Notes: a model not told the origin generated them from the letters alone. Positions 1 to 12,385 are shown, numbered from the stretch's first letter. The stretch: DNA of 64,000 nucleotides from Oegoconia quadripuncta (GCA_949316235.1 OX438741.1:25115324-25179323); one strand, 5' to 3'. Program-made: numbers and translations.

Positions 1-215
1 CATAGTCCAACGACGAGTGACTATCATCAATAAAAAACAACCGAAGCTGAATGTTTGGCGTCCTTTTCAAAATGTGAAGCACTGAAACACTCTTATGGAA
101 AAGCCACAGTCACCCATCCAAGGACTGACCGCGCCAAATTATACTTAACTTCGCTAATCGAAAACTAACCGCAAAAACGACTGCGCCACGAGTGCGTCTA
201 ATCCTGGAATAATTA
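1..215 (+). repeat. Rep-C dispersed repeat fragment
   Basis: Collinear with 35205-35350: both have an ACAACC start, a GAAGCAC-GAAACACT block, a TACTTAACTTCG/TGCTTAACTTCG block and an ATGCGACTG/ACGACTGCG block near the end. Shorter pieces of the same family are seen at 18515-18600 and 34330-34400. The family type is not known to me and no coding potential is visible. Confidence 0.45.
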
Positions 216-1030
216 CATAAGAAGTAAGAAAAATGCAGTTGCAAGATTTAAATCTCATGATCTATCAATATTTACTGCTTCTTTTGTATTATCAATAGTT
301 GAAGTACTATGCAAAGTATAATTACCCTAACATTACATTCCAGAAGAGTTTTATGGAAAACCAGACGACAAATTTCAACAAGCTCTTATTAAGGGCGTCT
401 ATTATGTTGTTGCTGTCCCTTAAGGGGATAAGCCCCCGAATTTCTATTTGATTTATAAACCGGAAAAATACTCGATGATTCATGGGTAACCTTTCGTTCA
501 GGAGGCATTCGAGACCGCCCGTTAGCACGACGCTCTCATTTTCATTGTGAATTCCAAACATTTCCATGTTATTCAGATTATTTGCAATCATCGTAAACTC
601 TTGAGTATTTAGAATTACAAAATACTGTATAAATTGGGCGAAATGCGAAACTGAATTCGTTTGATATTTGTTTGGCTAACAAATAATTAAACAGGTCATT
701 GTTTGATAATAATGGTTGTAACAACATTGGGTAAGACATTGACAAATCACTCAATATAACTTCAAGTTTAAAAGACTTTCCTTATAATCGTATAATAATT
801 CTCCGTATAAATAGACTTATAGAGAGACGAAAAAAGGTAATTACTTACCTACCTACAAAAAAGAGAGAACAGAATGATATTTTGTAAAATATAATAATAG
901 CTCATGCAATAAAAAAAAAGGGAAAAATATATGATAATTTTGTTGAAGTTGGCTTAAGGAATCATACTATCAATAGATTAAGTAATACAAGTACGAAACC
1001 AATTACGTATTAATTTTCAGAAAGGATATT
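216..1030. other. No gene recognised
   Basis: AT-rich sequence without a convincing open frame, splice pattern or repeat that I recognise. The one open frame here (minus strand, 322-591, 89 codons) has no recognisable domain and I do not call it a gene. Confidence 0.5.
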
Positions 1031-1035
1031 ATAGA

Positions 1036-1235
1036 CTAGCATCCGCCCGCTGCTTCGCCTACGTGGAATAGATTTATCGCGGAAATTTGTTTATCCCGCG
1101 GTAACTACTTACTTTATCGGGATAAAAATATTCTATGAACCCAGGGTATGTTCTCCTATATTATTCCAAATTTCATACAAATCCGTTCATCCCTTTCGCC
1201 GTGATTAAGCAACAAACAAATAAACAAACAAACAA
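1036..1235 (+). repeat. Rep-D dispersed repeat fragment
   Basis: Begins with a GCATCCGCCCGCTGCTTCG-type head, contains AATTTCATACAAATCCGTTC and ends in an AACAAACAAA run. The same order (pyrimidine head, ATTTCATCCAAATCCGTCCAG, GTAACAAACATACAT, TTATAATATTAGT) occurs at 14385-14590, and a decayed copy is at 18637-18800. This is a pattern common in insect intergenic DNA; I cannot name the parent element. Confidence 0.5.
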
Positions 1236-4150
1236 TGATAATGTGCTCTACTCACAATACCCCAGATCCCCCCTTTCGGCTTAGTATCCCCTTCCGACTA
1301 ATCTTGTACATAATATTTTGCCACGTAGAGTATATCCATGACGACGGTGATTGAGCACGAATTATTTATTGATTCATCATCAAATTAACGTCTGCAGCGC
1401 TGATTCAGACCAAAATCCGCTGGGTTGGTTTGGAGACTATATTAATAATTAATTACCAAGTGGTTTATAGTGATTGTGATAATCCTATTATACGAAATAG
1501 AGCTAGATAGTTCATAAATAGATATAAATGATTATATGACTCAATATAGAAAACTTGTGTTTATCCCTGTTTTTGACTATTAGTCGGCCTGCAATTTCAT
1601 CAGCATACTAACATGAGTGGTGGTTGGTTAATTTTATCGTGAGGCGTAATGATATGTGTAGAATAGTTATTTTAAATTCGCTTGTTACTCACCCATACTT
1701 CGATATAGGACTGATCACGACGAATATTCTTACAGGCTTTTCGTTATTCTCCACCCTATGCAGCAATGATAATCCGACCATTAAATACAGACTATACTTA
1801 TCCACTTATATGCAGTCTGTGGTTAATGGGATGGATATCGTTTAGAAAAGGTTTACGTATGAGAAAGCTCTTAATGCTAGCACAATTACGAAAATCGAAG
1901 ATCATTACCAACAGAAAACGAACGTTATGAAGAAAGTGTGCCAACAAACAAAAACTAATTATTGATGTGCAGCAGAGCTATTGGGGTGGAATTTATGATC
2001 GCTAACTCAGTGTAGCGATTAGGGCAAATTCTCGTAGGAAAAGCAACCCCTCATCCGATATCTAATCTGTGTGGATATGGCGTGTGTATTGGCTGTGTGA
2101 ATCTGAAACAACATAGACCGACCAAATAGGTGGAATCGATTTGATAAAGCAACTTGGTTGCAATGCAATTGTCATTTCATTCTGGAACCATTCTCCGATT
2201 ATATTCGGTTGTTATCAAAAACATCTATAGCTCTTTGACCAAATGTTTATTGATATGTAAGGTGTAACCAAAATAGTGCGTAATAAAGAACCTATTTATT
2301 AAAACAAAACGTTGGGACATGTTGTTTTATTCTAATTCTAGTATTAATTTAATACTGTTAAAGTGATTGATATTCTGTCCTTCCATTCTGTCACTGATTT
2401 TACGTTTGATTAATTATTAATACTACGCCGTATGAGCATAGATATTACAAACTAATACGCGGCGACAATCAGCTACGCTTAAAATAAATAAAACATTTTT
2501 TTATACAATATATTTCGGGTACGGGTCGCACGATTATTTAAAAAGAGACTGGGATTACATCCGCTGGATAATCGTCGTCTGGTGGCTGATGTAGGGTTCC
2601 TCCACAAGGTGTTGTCTGGGGCGGTAGATTTCCCGCGTTTGTTGGAGCATGTGGGTCTATGTGCCACTCCTTTACATCTTCTTCTTCATCTTCACACCCC
2701 CGGAACAAGAACGAATGGTCAATCGGCAATGTTGAAAGCACTGACATAGATTAGGTAATTCTGTATACATAAATTCAACTTAAACACACACATATACACA
2801 CACTCACACACACTACTCCGTACACATTATCTCTTTTTACACTCACAAACAACAGTTTGATGTCTCGATAGTTAAGGTACCAAAATAACTTCTGTATAAA
2901 ATTTTTACTTCTAAATGTATATTTTAAATTTGTAATTCTGTTGTGATTTCAATAAAATGTAAACTAAAAGAATTAAAAATAATGAAAATACATTGCAGTT
3001 TTCCATGACTTTTTTTAATTAAGGATCTTCCTTATCACATACTAAGTGTCCTCTGGACATATTAAGCACTATTTGTATATGTTGATATAATAGATTATAC
3101 AGGCTCTAACTGAAACATGAAAAACTCAATTATTACGACGAAACGTACTCTTAATTCCTTCAGAAATAAATAAATGCTTCTGTTTAACACTTCTCTATCC
3201 CATATTAACTAGAAATTCGACAGATGTAAGTTTAAAGGAGTATTGCATGTTATACTTAGGTATACAAATAAAGTTTTACGTCGTGATGCGGCCCACTGTT
3301 GCTCAATTCGACGCGCCTGGTCTAAAGCAGATAAAGTATTTTCACTTCAAATCCCAGTACCAAGGAACTTGAAAATAGCCACATTATAAACCATTATTTC
3401 TAGAATAGCAGTTTTCACTTTGATGTGAAATACGAAGCTCGTTCGTACTCCTCGTTACCCGACGGGCTGTGAGGTTCACAACGTTTCATTAATCACCGAA
3501 AAGTTTAATGCGTGACTAATTTCACAGTAGATTGTTAGCGGGATTGCGGATGTTACTATTTTAGCTCGAATTTGCATTATTTGGCTAGACTGTATTACTT
3601 TTACTGCAACGTGTAATTCGTTTAAAACTTCATGAACTCCCCAATGCAGCGTTCAGAGATAATTTCACGGTTGCGCCAACACACGAACAATGGAATTAGA
3701 TAAGTGAAGGTATAAACTAAAATGCAATTAAAAATTGTCTGAAATGTAGTTTTTATTGGAATTATTTTGATATTACTCCGCCTACGAGAAAATCATAAAA
3801 ATTCAACATATTATATTTGAAAACCGTTGTAACTCTTATTGTCGAGGTTATTTCAAAATTTCCCATTAAATCAAGCATTTATTCCGGAAATGTCACATCG
3901 CAGATGTTCCTAGACTGTCTCAGAGAAATGAAATGAAATAGTAATTGATTTGCAAAGAGGTGAACGTATTGCCTTAGTAACAATACATGCCTGCTTATAC
4001 CTACTTCGAGCAAAACCTTTATTTCTCCTATTCTCAGATCATCATCACTTGGACGTATACCTCTCCGATAGCGCGATTTGAATACATACTTACCCCATAT
4101 AGGGAAAGCATATTGGTGCCGTCCAGTGTGTAGCGAATTCATTATAAATT
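1236..4150. other. No gene recognised
   Basis: Mostly AT-rich. Contains a short imperfect CA-rich tract at about 2780-2820. The overlapping minus-strand open frames at 2479-2747 and 3879-4142 show no domain, no signal peptide and no splice context, and are treated as chance. Confidence 0.5.
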
Positions 4151-4304
4151 ACGTGCTCACCTTTTAACCTTTAAGAAATGGGTTGATGCTCTTTGTTCTC
4201 TGTGCTTAAAGCCACAAGCCAATAGCAGTTTCACAAAAAAATATGATGACATGAAATTTTTAGAACTTACACATATATGTATCTTGTATTTCAATCTTCA
4301 TTTA

Positions 4305-5193
4305 GAGAGTGGAAAAGTATTCTCCTATGCTGATGACACTGCCATAGTGTTTTCTGATGATTCATGGGACTCGGTATTCAGGAAGGCTGAGTCGGGTCTT
4401 GAAACCGTATCTAAATGGCTTAAAGAAAATCTTCTTACACTAAATATCAATAAAACCAACTACATATGTTTCACGATTAATAAAAGTACCCAACCTCGAA
4501 GTAACCTTGCACTCAAGATACATGAATGTGTCACATTAAACCAACAATCTTGCCATTGTGAACCTCTAGAGAAACTAACCCACACAAAATATCTGGGGGT
4601 GGTGTTGGACCAACATGTTTCGTGGCACCAACATATCGATTATGTTACCAATAGATTAAGGAAACTTATCTGGGTATTTAAGACTCTGCGACATATTGCC
4701 ACAGCTCAACTCTTAAACAGAATATATATCTCACTTGCACAATCAGTTCTAGGTTACTGTATCGCGATTTGGGGGGGAGCTACCAAAACAAAATTTCTAG
4801 ATGTTGAAAGAGGACAGCGCTGTTTGTTGAAGGTGATGTATTATAAACCGTATAAATTTCCGACTGTAGATCTTTATAAAATTACCGACGTATTGACTGT
4901 TCGACAACTTTATATCCTACAAGCAACTCTAAAACTACCTACATAGAATATTGCCATATGATCCTGGAATAATCAATAGAAGAAGAAAAGATAAAATTAT
5001 CAGGATCAGACAACATAGGACTACATTCGTCAAACGCCAATTTAATGTACAATCTAGGCACATATACAACCAGCTAAATAATATTCTGAATATTTACAAT
5101 TTGAAATACTATGATTGTAAAATAGTTATCACTGAATGGTTAAAAACTAATGATTATTTATCTACTGAAAGTATGCTAAAATATGTAACATAA
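4305..5193 (+). pseudogene. 5'-truncated LINE reverse transcriptase, C-terminal half
   Basis: This is the C-terminal part of a non-LTR retrotransposon reverse transcriptase. The open frame enters just before the catalytic FSYADDT box (RT motif C) at about 4318-4338. It continues through the KWLKENLLTLNINKT thumb region, a HTKYLGVVLD box and an S-L-GYCIAIWGG segment, all typical of CR1/Jockey-type ORF2 proteins. A stop at 4944-4946 interrupts the frame; the same frame continues at about 4951-5193 with LPYDPGIINRRRK and ends ESMLKYVT. Endonuclease and RT motifs upstream of YADD are absent, as expected from 5' truncation at insertion. The clade (CR1/Kiri versus another) is my inference. The copy is dead. 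Confidence 0.8.
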
Positions 5194-5313
5194 CATACAT
5201 CATATATCAATACTATGATTGTAAAATAGTTATCACTGATTGGATAAAAACGAATGTTTATCTATCTACTAAAAGTATGCTGAAATATATAACATAACAC
5301 ACATCATATATCT
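5106..5313 (+). repeat. Tandem duplication of the LINE coding end (2 x 104 bp)
   Basis: The segment starting ATACTATGATTGTAAAATAG at 5106 recurs at 5210 with a few substitutions, including GTATGCTAAAATATGTAACA versus GTATGCTGAAATATATAACA. The period is 104 bp. The first copy encodes the last residues of the LINE frame; the second follows directly in what would be 3' UTR. Confidence 0.75.
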
Positions 5314-5381
5314 ATATATATATATACATACATATATAGCACTCGCGCACACACACACAGCCATACCCACACACGCAGACA

Positions 5382-5440
<59 letters not shown>
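5311..5440. repeat. Microsatellites (TA)n and (CA)n
   Basis: A TATATATA run at about 5311-5335 is followed by an imperfect and then pure CA run extending to 5439, then CTCTCTCT. Simple-sequence expansion next to a LINE 3' end. Confidence 0.95.
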
Positions 5441-5442
<2 letters not shown>

Positions 5443-5695
5443 TCTCTCTTACTTTTATGATTATAGAATATAGGAACATTTAGTTATAATAATGTGGTTC
5501 TTGTAACATAGTCTGTCGCCTGCTGTATCGGAACCGATGTACACCAGCTTAAAGTAAATATAGTTTTATGAATGAGTGGGCCCTCCTGACACAGGCAAGT
5601 TTTTCGACTTGCCTACTAGGAGAACCCTATTACTAGTGTAGTAATTGAATAAGCTGTTTTGAAATAAATATTATTTTATTATTTTTTATTTTATT
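5441..5695 (+). other. Probable LINE 3' UTR remainder
   Basis: Non-coding sequence containing CTGTCGCCTGCTGTATCGG and ending GAAATAAATATTATTTTATT, a polyadenylation-like AT-rich end. It plausibly is the untranslated end of the LINE that starts at 4305, with microsatellites expanded inside it. This is inferred from position only. Confidence 0.35.
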
Positions 5696-5709
5696 ATGTA
5701 TACATACAT

Positions 5710-5965
5710 GCATGACGTCACGACCTCTATCCCAAATGGGGTGGTCAGAGATATCCCAAACATCAGCGTTTGGGTATTCCAATCAGAAAAGTTTAATACT
5801 TTGAACAACATCCCAAGGTTCACCTTTCGAAATATACAGAAATGCACACGTGAAGGGAGGCGAGTCCATCGCCGTTAAAACGTGCAAATCTATAGATATC
5901 TTTAATGGAAAGCCGCTTTTTATGACACGGATTGGTTCTATTCTTTTTAGGTGCTGAAACCACAC
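5710..5965 (+). repeat. Rep-A dispersed repeat, copy 1
   Basis: About 250 bp. Signature blocks in order: ACGTCACGACCTCTATCCC, AAATGGGGTGGTCAGAGATA, a CCCAAACATCAGCGTTTGGG hairpin-forming block, AATGCACACGTGA, CGAGTCCATCGCCGTTAAAA and a diverged AAGGCGAC-like end. The same order is seen at 8245-8500, 20815-21115 and 25365-25620, and in reverse at 12243-12385, 15243-15315 and 37415-37635. Non-coding; superfamily unknown. Confidence 0.75.
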
Positions 5966-7300
5966 TTCTCTCTCTAAATTTCTTTTGGTTCTTTTTCAAC
6001 CCTTTTGGAAACCAAAATCATGCATGAGTCAGTAGAAACAAAAGGAGAAATGTACTGAATGTTACCACTTTCACGCTCACATAATTTAGTCTGTGAGAAT
6101 AAACACAAACGATGATGACACATCGTAACGCGCGGTGGACTCGTCTGAGGGTACTTGAGTGTCATTTTACGGGGAAAATTGCCATCGAAATACGTAACAC
6201 ATTGGAATTGCAGCAATTTGTTAACTTTATGTGTCCCGGGAGAGCTCTCAGTCTTTCACATTTTTTTAAATTTATTGCGACAAATTATCTTTATTAACTT
6301 TACTTGACACTAGTTTATTTGACATTTTAAAATGTCTGATAAGGGGTTTGTAATTTGCTTGTTGCTAGTTATGGTTTGAGAATGTTAATGTAAAACGAGT
6401 GTAAGATCCAATTTCGATAAATACAACGTCGGGAAAACAATAATTATTCGAAACTATTTCCTGTCAAACAGGCTTTTAACAGATCCGAAAATATATTTCT
6501 ATAAACATAAAGTATGTTTAGTGTTTTAAATACAATGCTTCGAAGGCAGGTTCACTATCCACTGCTACGTTTGTAATTATATAAGTACCAACAATGTGTC
6601 CGTAACGAGGATTATAGAAGAGAAGTTGTTATAAACAATAATATACGGGTATTAGGTGGTTGCAATAGGGCTCTAGCACACCCTGCGTCTCTAGCAGCCA
6701 AAAATATGTATAATTTATATAAAATTACTGTGCGACGAAGGAATTAGCCGTCTAGTACATAAGTAAGCTGTACCAATGGAGCGGCATAGTCGCTTTCGAC
6801 TAAGCTCCTTAAAATAAGAGTTAAAAAAAGTACCAACAAGGTGCGTTCAGTATGTTCAAGATAAATAAAATCTAGGGGTATTTCTAAATATATGTTTTCA
6901 ATAGATATAATAATTTTTCGACTTATAGTCATTCTGGCAGCGGTATTATAAGTCAATGATTTAAATTTTAATTTAATGGTCTTTGTTCAGTACAATAATA
7001 CAATTGAACATATATTTATAAGATAGCAACATTTATAGTAAAAAAATTGATTTTGTCCTGGCAACCCTGCCCTGTTTAATTACGCCATTTTAATGTGCAG
7101 AGAAAAAAGTTTGATCATAAAAATAAATAATATAAACGTCCATAACGTTTTATTTTAAAGTATTGTATCAAACAGTCTTAAAGTTCTAAAATTGTTTGAA
7201 AATTTTCGTCCACTAACATTGTTGGTCGAGGTTGAAAACATTTCATTTATGAATAAGTCTCATATCGTATCGAGGAATCAGATGATTATATTATTACCAA
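5966..7300. other. No gene recognised
   Basis: AT-rich DNA without a supportable gene. Small open frames at 5974-6297 and 6744-6956 overlap on both strands and have no recognisable content. Confidence 0.5.
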
Positions 7301-7307
7301 ACCAACT

Positions 7308-7505
7308 GTTTTAAAAGCTAAATATCTTCGAAACGGCTTAACCAATTTTCAACAAATATGCCTAAGAACCTGTCCCCTCATTTAATTAAAAAAAACCGTT
7401 CTCAAATCCGACCAAGCATTACTAAGATAAGTACGGAAATACACTGGAGACACATACACGCCGTCAAACACATAAAACTCGTCGTTTTTGTCCGGGGGTT
7501 AAAAA
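7308..7505 (+). repeat. Rep-E dispersed repeat, copy 1
   Basis: Runs from AGCTAAATATCTTCGAAACG through CAAATCCGACCAAGCATTAC to CGTCAAACACATAAAACTCG and a terminal TCGTTTTTGTCCGGGGGTTA. The same order occurs at 45255-45450 and inverted at 17157-17335, where the end reads TAACCACCGACGGAAAACGA. Non-coding; family not named. Confidence 0.65.
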
Positions 7506-8240
7506 TGACCTATGGTCACTAGTGTAAACTATATATATTTTTTTTATTAGAATAATATTTGTAAATATTACACCGGAAACTTACAAATTTGCATATAAGT
7601 GCTCAACCGCAAACCGCATGCTCAAAATCATAATACATTTGTTTTTCTTGAAACAAGCAATGAGTAGTTTCAATATTTGTATGTATTTTCATTAGCTAGA
7701 AGGGAAAGATTTAGTAAAGGAATGTTTGGTGAACTGTATATTCGGTTAATTGAATTCACCGCCCATGGCGATATATCGGTACAATTTGACAGCGTGCGAA
7801 TCACCAGGCTTCACTTACACTACACCCAGTTACACATTTACATAGACATCGTGCTCGGTGGAGCGGTGAATTGGATTCACTGATCCATCCAGTCTACAAG
7901 AAAAAACATGTATGCTGTGATATCTATGAATGTGTCATGAATTTATGAGAGAATGCTGAAAATTGATTTCATTAGAAGTCCTATAATGTGAGGAATATAA
8001 AAATATTGATCATTTTATTTTTATGAAATTAAATAAAAAATGAAATGATCAATATGTTTATATTTCTTAATCGTCTTGAGACGATTATAAAATTTATTGA
8101 CAGAAGGGATCATAAATTAGTACATACATTAAAACTTATTTAATTATCTAAACATACGCCGTGCCATGGGAGAAATAGTATGTAATATAAGAGTGCGCCA
8201 ATCTTGACTATTTAATACTAATGCGGAAAACAATAAAATA
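7506..8240. other. No gene; contains stacked hairpins
   Basis: No supportable gene. The notable content is the inverted repeat at 7993-8087, listed separately. Confidence 0.5.
7993..8087. repeat. Inverted repeat plus adjacent perfect hairpin
   Basis: Arms of about 30 bp (7993-8022 and about 8033-8066) share the core ATATTGATCATTT in inverted orientation around an AT-rich loop of about 10 bases. Immediately after, 8068-8087 reads TAATCGTCTTGAGACGATTA, a palindrome with a 9-bp stem. Could be a small inverted-repeat element core or a transcript hairpin. Confidence 0.7.
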
Positions 8241-8244
8241 TTAG

Positions 8245-8500
8245 AGACATACATAACGTCACATTCTTTATCCCAAATGGGATGTTCAGAAATATCTCAA
8301 ACATTAGTGTTTGGGCGTTCCGAACTTTAAAAGTATAATACTTAAAACAACTTCCATGATTTATCTTACGAAATTTACGAAAATGCACATGCGACCGGGT
8401 GAGCCCATCGCCCCGGTAAAACGTACAAATCTAGAGATGTGTTTTGGTGAAAAGTCCCTTAGTACCCCACAGGAAGAGACGAGTTCGTTCTATTTTTTAC
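8245..8500 (+). repeat. Rep-A dispersed repeat, copy 2
   Basis: Opens ACATAACGTCACATTCTTTA and keeps the TATCCCAAATGGGATGTTCA, ATTAGTGTTTGGGCGTTCC, AAATGCACATGCGACCGGG and GAGCCCATCGCC blocks of Rep-A, ending near CCACAGGAAGAGACGAGTTC. The open frame at 8311-8601 is made largely of this repeat and is not a gene. Confidence 0.75.
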
Positions 8501-11025
8501 TTAATAAGCATAAACCAGTGAAAGGTAGCAACTTATTGATCAGTTTCCAAAGATCAGCGATCACCAACTCGCGTGCTCAGCTCGATGGAGGTGGTCAATA
8601 ATGATGCGGGTCATCACTAGTCTATCCTTACGACATGGTACGGTATGTATGTACAGTACGACTTTTAAGGTATATTCAGGCAGAAACTGGTCCTATTCGT
8701 TTAAGCCCAGAACCACACAGCTAGTCTGTAACAAATGCATTTCCTTAATCACTGCAAATAGACTCGCAATACTTCCTCAACCTCTATGTCCTCTCTTTCC
8801 TTTTTATAATTCCGCGGGTCAAGTATCTCGGCGCGCCTGTCAAATTTTCGAAAATACCTGCGGTGTTAAAAACGTTTATAGATACTCTTCTACTGGGTGT
8901 ATTTGTAATCTGTGAAAAGCTATAGCTACGGGAATATATTATCTATGGATAGAATGAATGAACACTACTACAGCTATAATACAAAAAATCAGAAAAATGT
9001 TACGAGTTGTAATATGTAGGTATACCTATATCCACGATATAATTGGTATTTTTACGGAAAGTACAGATTTATTTCATGTTTTTCTTAAAAAAACGGGTAA
9101 TTCAATAAATTGTTATGAGAATTGGAAGCTCTATGGCCAGGTTCCTAAGCCTGTTCTAATAAAAAACAGTAGTTGGAATTCTATGCCTATACTCCCACCC
9201 AAAGAGAAAAAAAATATTTTCGCAAATACAGACTAAATATCATAGCTAACATGACATGGCGCACATTATTGGATGCGGAATTTAATAGAGAACAAGTTCA
9301 AACACAGTCCAAAGGAATTGGAACTCTATAATCATTACAATTGAGAGTTGAAAGTCGGGTGTACCGCCGACACCGATCGGTGTTCGCGAGTGTTGAAGGT
9401 ATAAAAGTATTTTGGACACCGATCGGTGTTCGCGTCCGCCTAAAGGCTAAGCTCCTAAATGTAAACAATCTGTTAGCGACCGGATTTGCCGACAGTGGCG
9501 CGAACTCTATGAATATCTACCAGGCACATGCCATCATAAGGATTCATCCAACCTCTATTTATTCCCAAATTCGAGGATTACAGAGGGGCATTAAATGTAA
9601 ATCTCTTGACAACAACACGTTTTGGCCGAAAACACGTTTCGAGTCTTATGAAGAAACTAACCACACTTGTGAAATTAATTGAATTTCGCTACGGGTAAGT
9701 TTAACAATACGTGACCTATAGCAAAGTACCTTTAACAAATTCACAGTCATTGCAGCGGTGAAAGGACTGAACCGATTTGAAAATGATGTATAGGTAGTGT
9801 CGAAAGCTGATATTTGCGAAATGAGATCCAGTGGCTAGTTTCAGGGAAATCAGTTAAACCGTTTCAAAGTTTTAGCTTATAACATGGTTGCTTGTTTATC
9901 TTTTCTTTTGCTTTTAGAAAATGTTACATAGTTGAAACAAAATATGTTAGGCTATACTTAGTATTAAGTAGCTGCCGAACTAGGTTTATGCAACCTGTAC
10001 TTCAGCATACAATGCCCTTCCCCTGGACAATAAACAGGATTAGCCTAGCGCGCATAAATATCGTTAACAAATCAAGTACTGCTGATCTGCTGGTCTGAAT
10101 TTGAATGATAGCATCATACTTTCGAGGGTTTTCGACGTTTTCAATTTGTAGTTTACTTTATCTTCGCAACAGCATAAAATCTGTTCGTGATCCTGACACT
10201 TGATGTTGTTAAATTTAGAAAAATAAAACTGTAGAAGTAAAACCTGCAAATATTTTTTCTGAAAATATAAGCCCGTGTTAATTCTGCTTTTTCTTACACC
10301 TCACCTCTTTATATTGGAACGTCAGCACTGTCCTATAGAGTTGGATAAATGTCAACTCTGTTCTACGACAAGACAACTCCCGGTCACGTTTTTGCTTCGT
10401 AAGCGAACACTCTGAAGACACTACAAATTGTGCATACCACCACTGGACCAGTGCCAACAGTTTACAAATGCAGTGTTTCCAGAATAACGAGCAAATTATT
10501 CGGAACGCCATTGTAATTTTTCAAGTTGATGTCAGTCCAATTAAAAATGTTTTTTAAAGCACTCTACAACAATACGTTGGCATTTATTTAAAAAATGTAT
10601 CGAATTTTTCTTTTTTCTTAATTTCTTTATTTTAACTTGTGTGGATCCCCCATAACTGTCTGCTCTGTTACTGTTATTTTACTCGACTGAAGGCAACATC
10701 TAAGATTCCACTTATTCCCAGTGGAGTTATGTAGGTTTTTAATAAATTGTTACTGACAATAGACAAACAGTTTCTTTTCTAAAATTCGAGTTTGTCTTAG
10801 CTCAGAACCATTCAATTTAGATGGAAAACGTCTTGAAAACATATAAAGTCAATTTCTGTTTGTCGTAAACGTACAAACAGCAACAGACTAAAGTACACAT
10901 TTTGTAAAAATACTGTTTTTGAAAATAAACTCTTGAAATAACAGAGACCATTTTAAATTAGAAGATTTCATCTGTATCTGATGTCTGACAGTACTAAATA
11001 AATACTAAACGAAGAATTCGACTTA
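8501..11025. other. No gene recognised
   Basis: Several open frames of 60-113 codons (for example 8601-8915, 8958-9236, 9341-9682) show no domains or splice logic. The GC-richer patch at 9350-9450 holds a duplicated palindrome listed separately. Confidence 0.5.
9370..9434. repeat. Duplicated palindrome ACACCGATCGGTGT
   Basis: The 19-mer ACACCGATCGGTGTTCGCG occurs exactly at 9370-9388 and again at 9416-9434, 46 bp apart. Its first 14 bases form a perfect palindrome. A TATAAAAG motif lies between the copies at about 9400. Confidence 0.85.
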
Positions 11026-11265
11026 AATAAATAAATAAATAAATATTTCGGACACTTACACCAATCATCTAGTCCCAAACTAAGCAAAGCTTGTACTATG
11101 GATATTAGATAACGGATAAACATACATAAATATTTACATAAACACCCATGACTCGGGAATAAATGTTCATATTCATCACACAAACATTTACCCGTCGCGG
11201 GATTCGAACCCGCAACCGTTGGTTTCGCTGATAGGGTCACTATCCACTACACCAATCGGTCGTCA
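11026..11265 (-). mobile_element. tRNA-derived SINE, full copy
   Basis: Read on the minus strand, the head (about 11265-11190) has an A-box-like TTGGTGTAGTGG and the B box GGTTCGAATCC within a perfect GCGGG/CCCGC T-arm. A body follows with AACATTTATTCCCGAGTCAT, TTTATCCGTTATCTAATATC and CAAGCTTTGCTTAGTTTGGG, then the tail AAATATTTATTTATTTATTT. The acceptor ends pair poorly, so this is a SINE head, not a tRNA gene. Other copies: 17338-17560, 30093-30318 (minus), with body-only pieces at 20557-20715 and 21750-21835. Confidence 0.9.
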
Positions 11266-12240
11266 TACACCATACAAGACAAAGTTTACTATAAAGAGAC
11301 ATATTATTATCAGAATAAAAGTAAACTAAGAAATTTGGACTAAGTGCCGTCGACTCGTCTGCTTGGATAAGGTAAGAATAGGTAGGAAGATCGACCGAAA
11401 ACCGATAATTTTTGTGCCGTCCTCGCAAATTGGCAATACAACCGACTTCAGTAAGGTTCTATCTCCGGAGTGCATCATAGATCTTCTGTAAATTTACGTG
11501 AAACAATATACTTGGCTGGATTGGCTCATACTGTGTGCTTGTCTAAAAGGACAAAGTACATACCTCACATTTATATTCTAACCTTAAGGTTACAGTCCAC
11601 AGAGGTTTACGTTTTCTTTTATTCCTTAGATCAAATTTTGAAGTTCTTTATTAAATTAATTAATATTTTTTTTATTAAATTAAGTGTTTTCTAAATTTAA
11701 CATAAATGTTACTCCTTAAATGCATCTATGAACACTCCATCAAAATTGGTTTAGTAGTTTTCCGTAATACAATTTCAAACAAACAAACGATTCAAAAACT
11801 GCTTTAACTTAGACTTTTCCTTCCACTAGCGTAAAATTTAAACTCAATTTAAGTGTGATTTCCTACTAAAATAAGTTTGGCTGGCTAACTTCACGCCTGT
11901 GAATAACTTCAACTTTTCATGGCAGAAATAATAGGCCCAATGATGCGCACTTTAATCTCCACCCCTTGAGGGATCCGATATAGTAGTTTATCATTAGATA
12001 TTCACCCATCGAATTTCTACGTGTTTCTTTATTTATCTATTAACTGTATTTATTGTACCCCTGTACTGGAGGTGTAAGGGTATTTATTCGCTTCAATACG
12101 TAACCGTGTGTAAATTTTAATATCTCCATCAAAAAACAATAAATAGAGACTGATGGTTATTCCAAACAATGTGAAATGTGACACTACAGTTACTGCTATT
12201 TTTATGAGCAAAATTTTATATCCAGAGATTATATGAGTCA
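11266..12240. other. No gene recognised
   Basis: AT-rich, with a stretch near 11700-11790 (AAATTGGTTTAGTAGTTTTC, ACAAACAAACGA) that looks like a decayed dispersed repeat. No gene. Confidence 0.45.
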
Positions 12241-12242
12241 CA

Positions 12243-12385
12243 TTGTGTGACATTTGTGTGCATTTCTGTGTAACTCAAAAGTTGAGCTGTGGATGTTGCT
12301 AACTTTTAATGTTTAAAACACCCAACCGCTAATGTTTGGGATATCTCATCACCTCAAGGTCGTGACATTATGTTTGTATGACACA
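12243..12385 (-). repeat. Rep-A dispersed repeat, partial
   Basis: Inverted copy: GTGTGCATTTCTGTGTAACT, CTGTGGATGTTGCTAAC, CACCCAACCGCTAATGTTTG, then GGATATCTCATCACC and a terminal AAGGTCGTGACATTATG, which is the reverse of the Rep-A start. Confidence 0.7.

Noticed and set aside
9341..9682. 113-codon open frame
   Set aside because: Starts at TTG, has no domain and its first third is the duplicated palindrome.
11190..11265. tRNA gene on the minus strand (also at 30250-30318 and 44320-44395)
   Set aside because: A and B boxes are good but the acceptor arms do not pair, and each is followed by a shared body and tail in several copies, so these are SINE heads.
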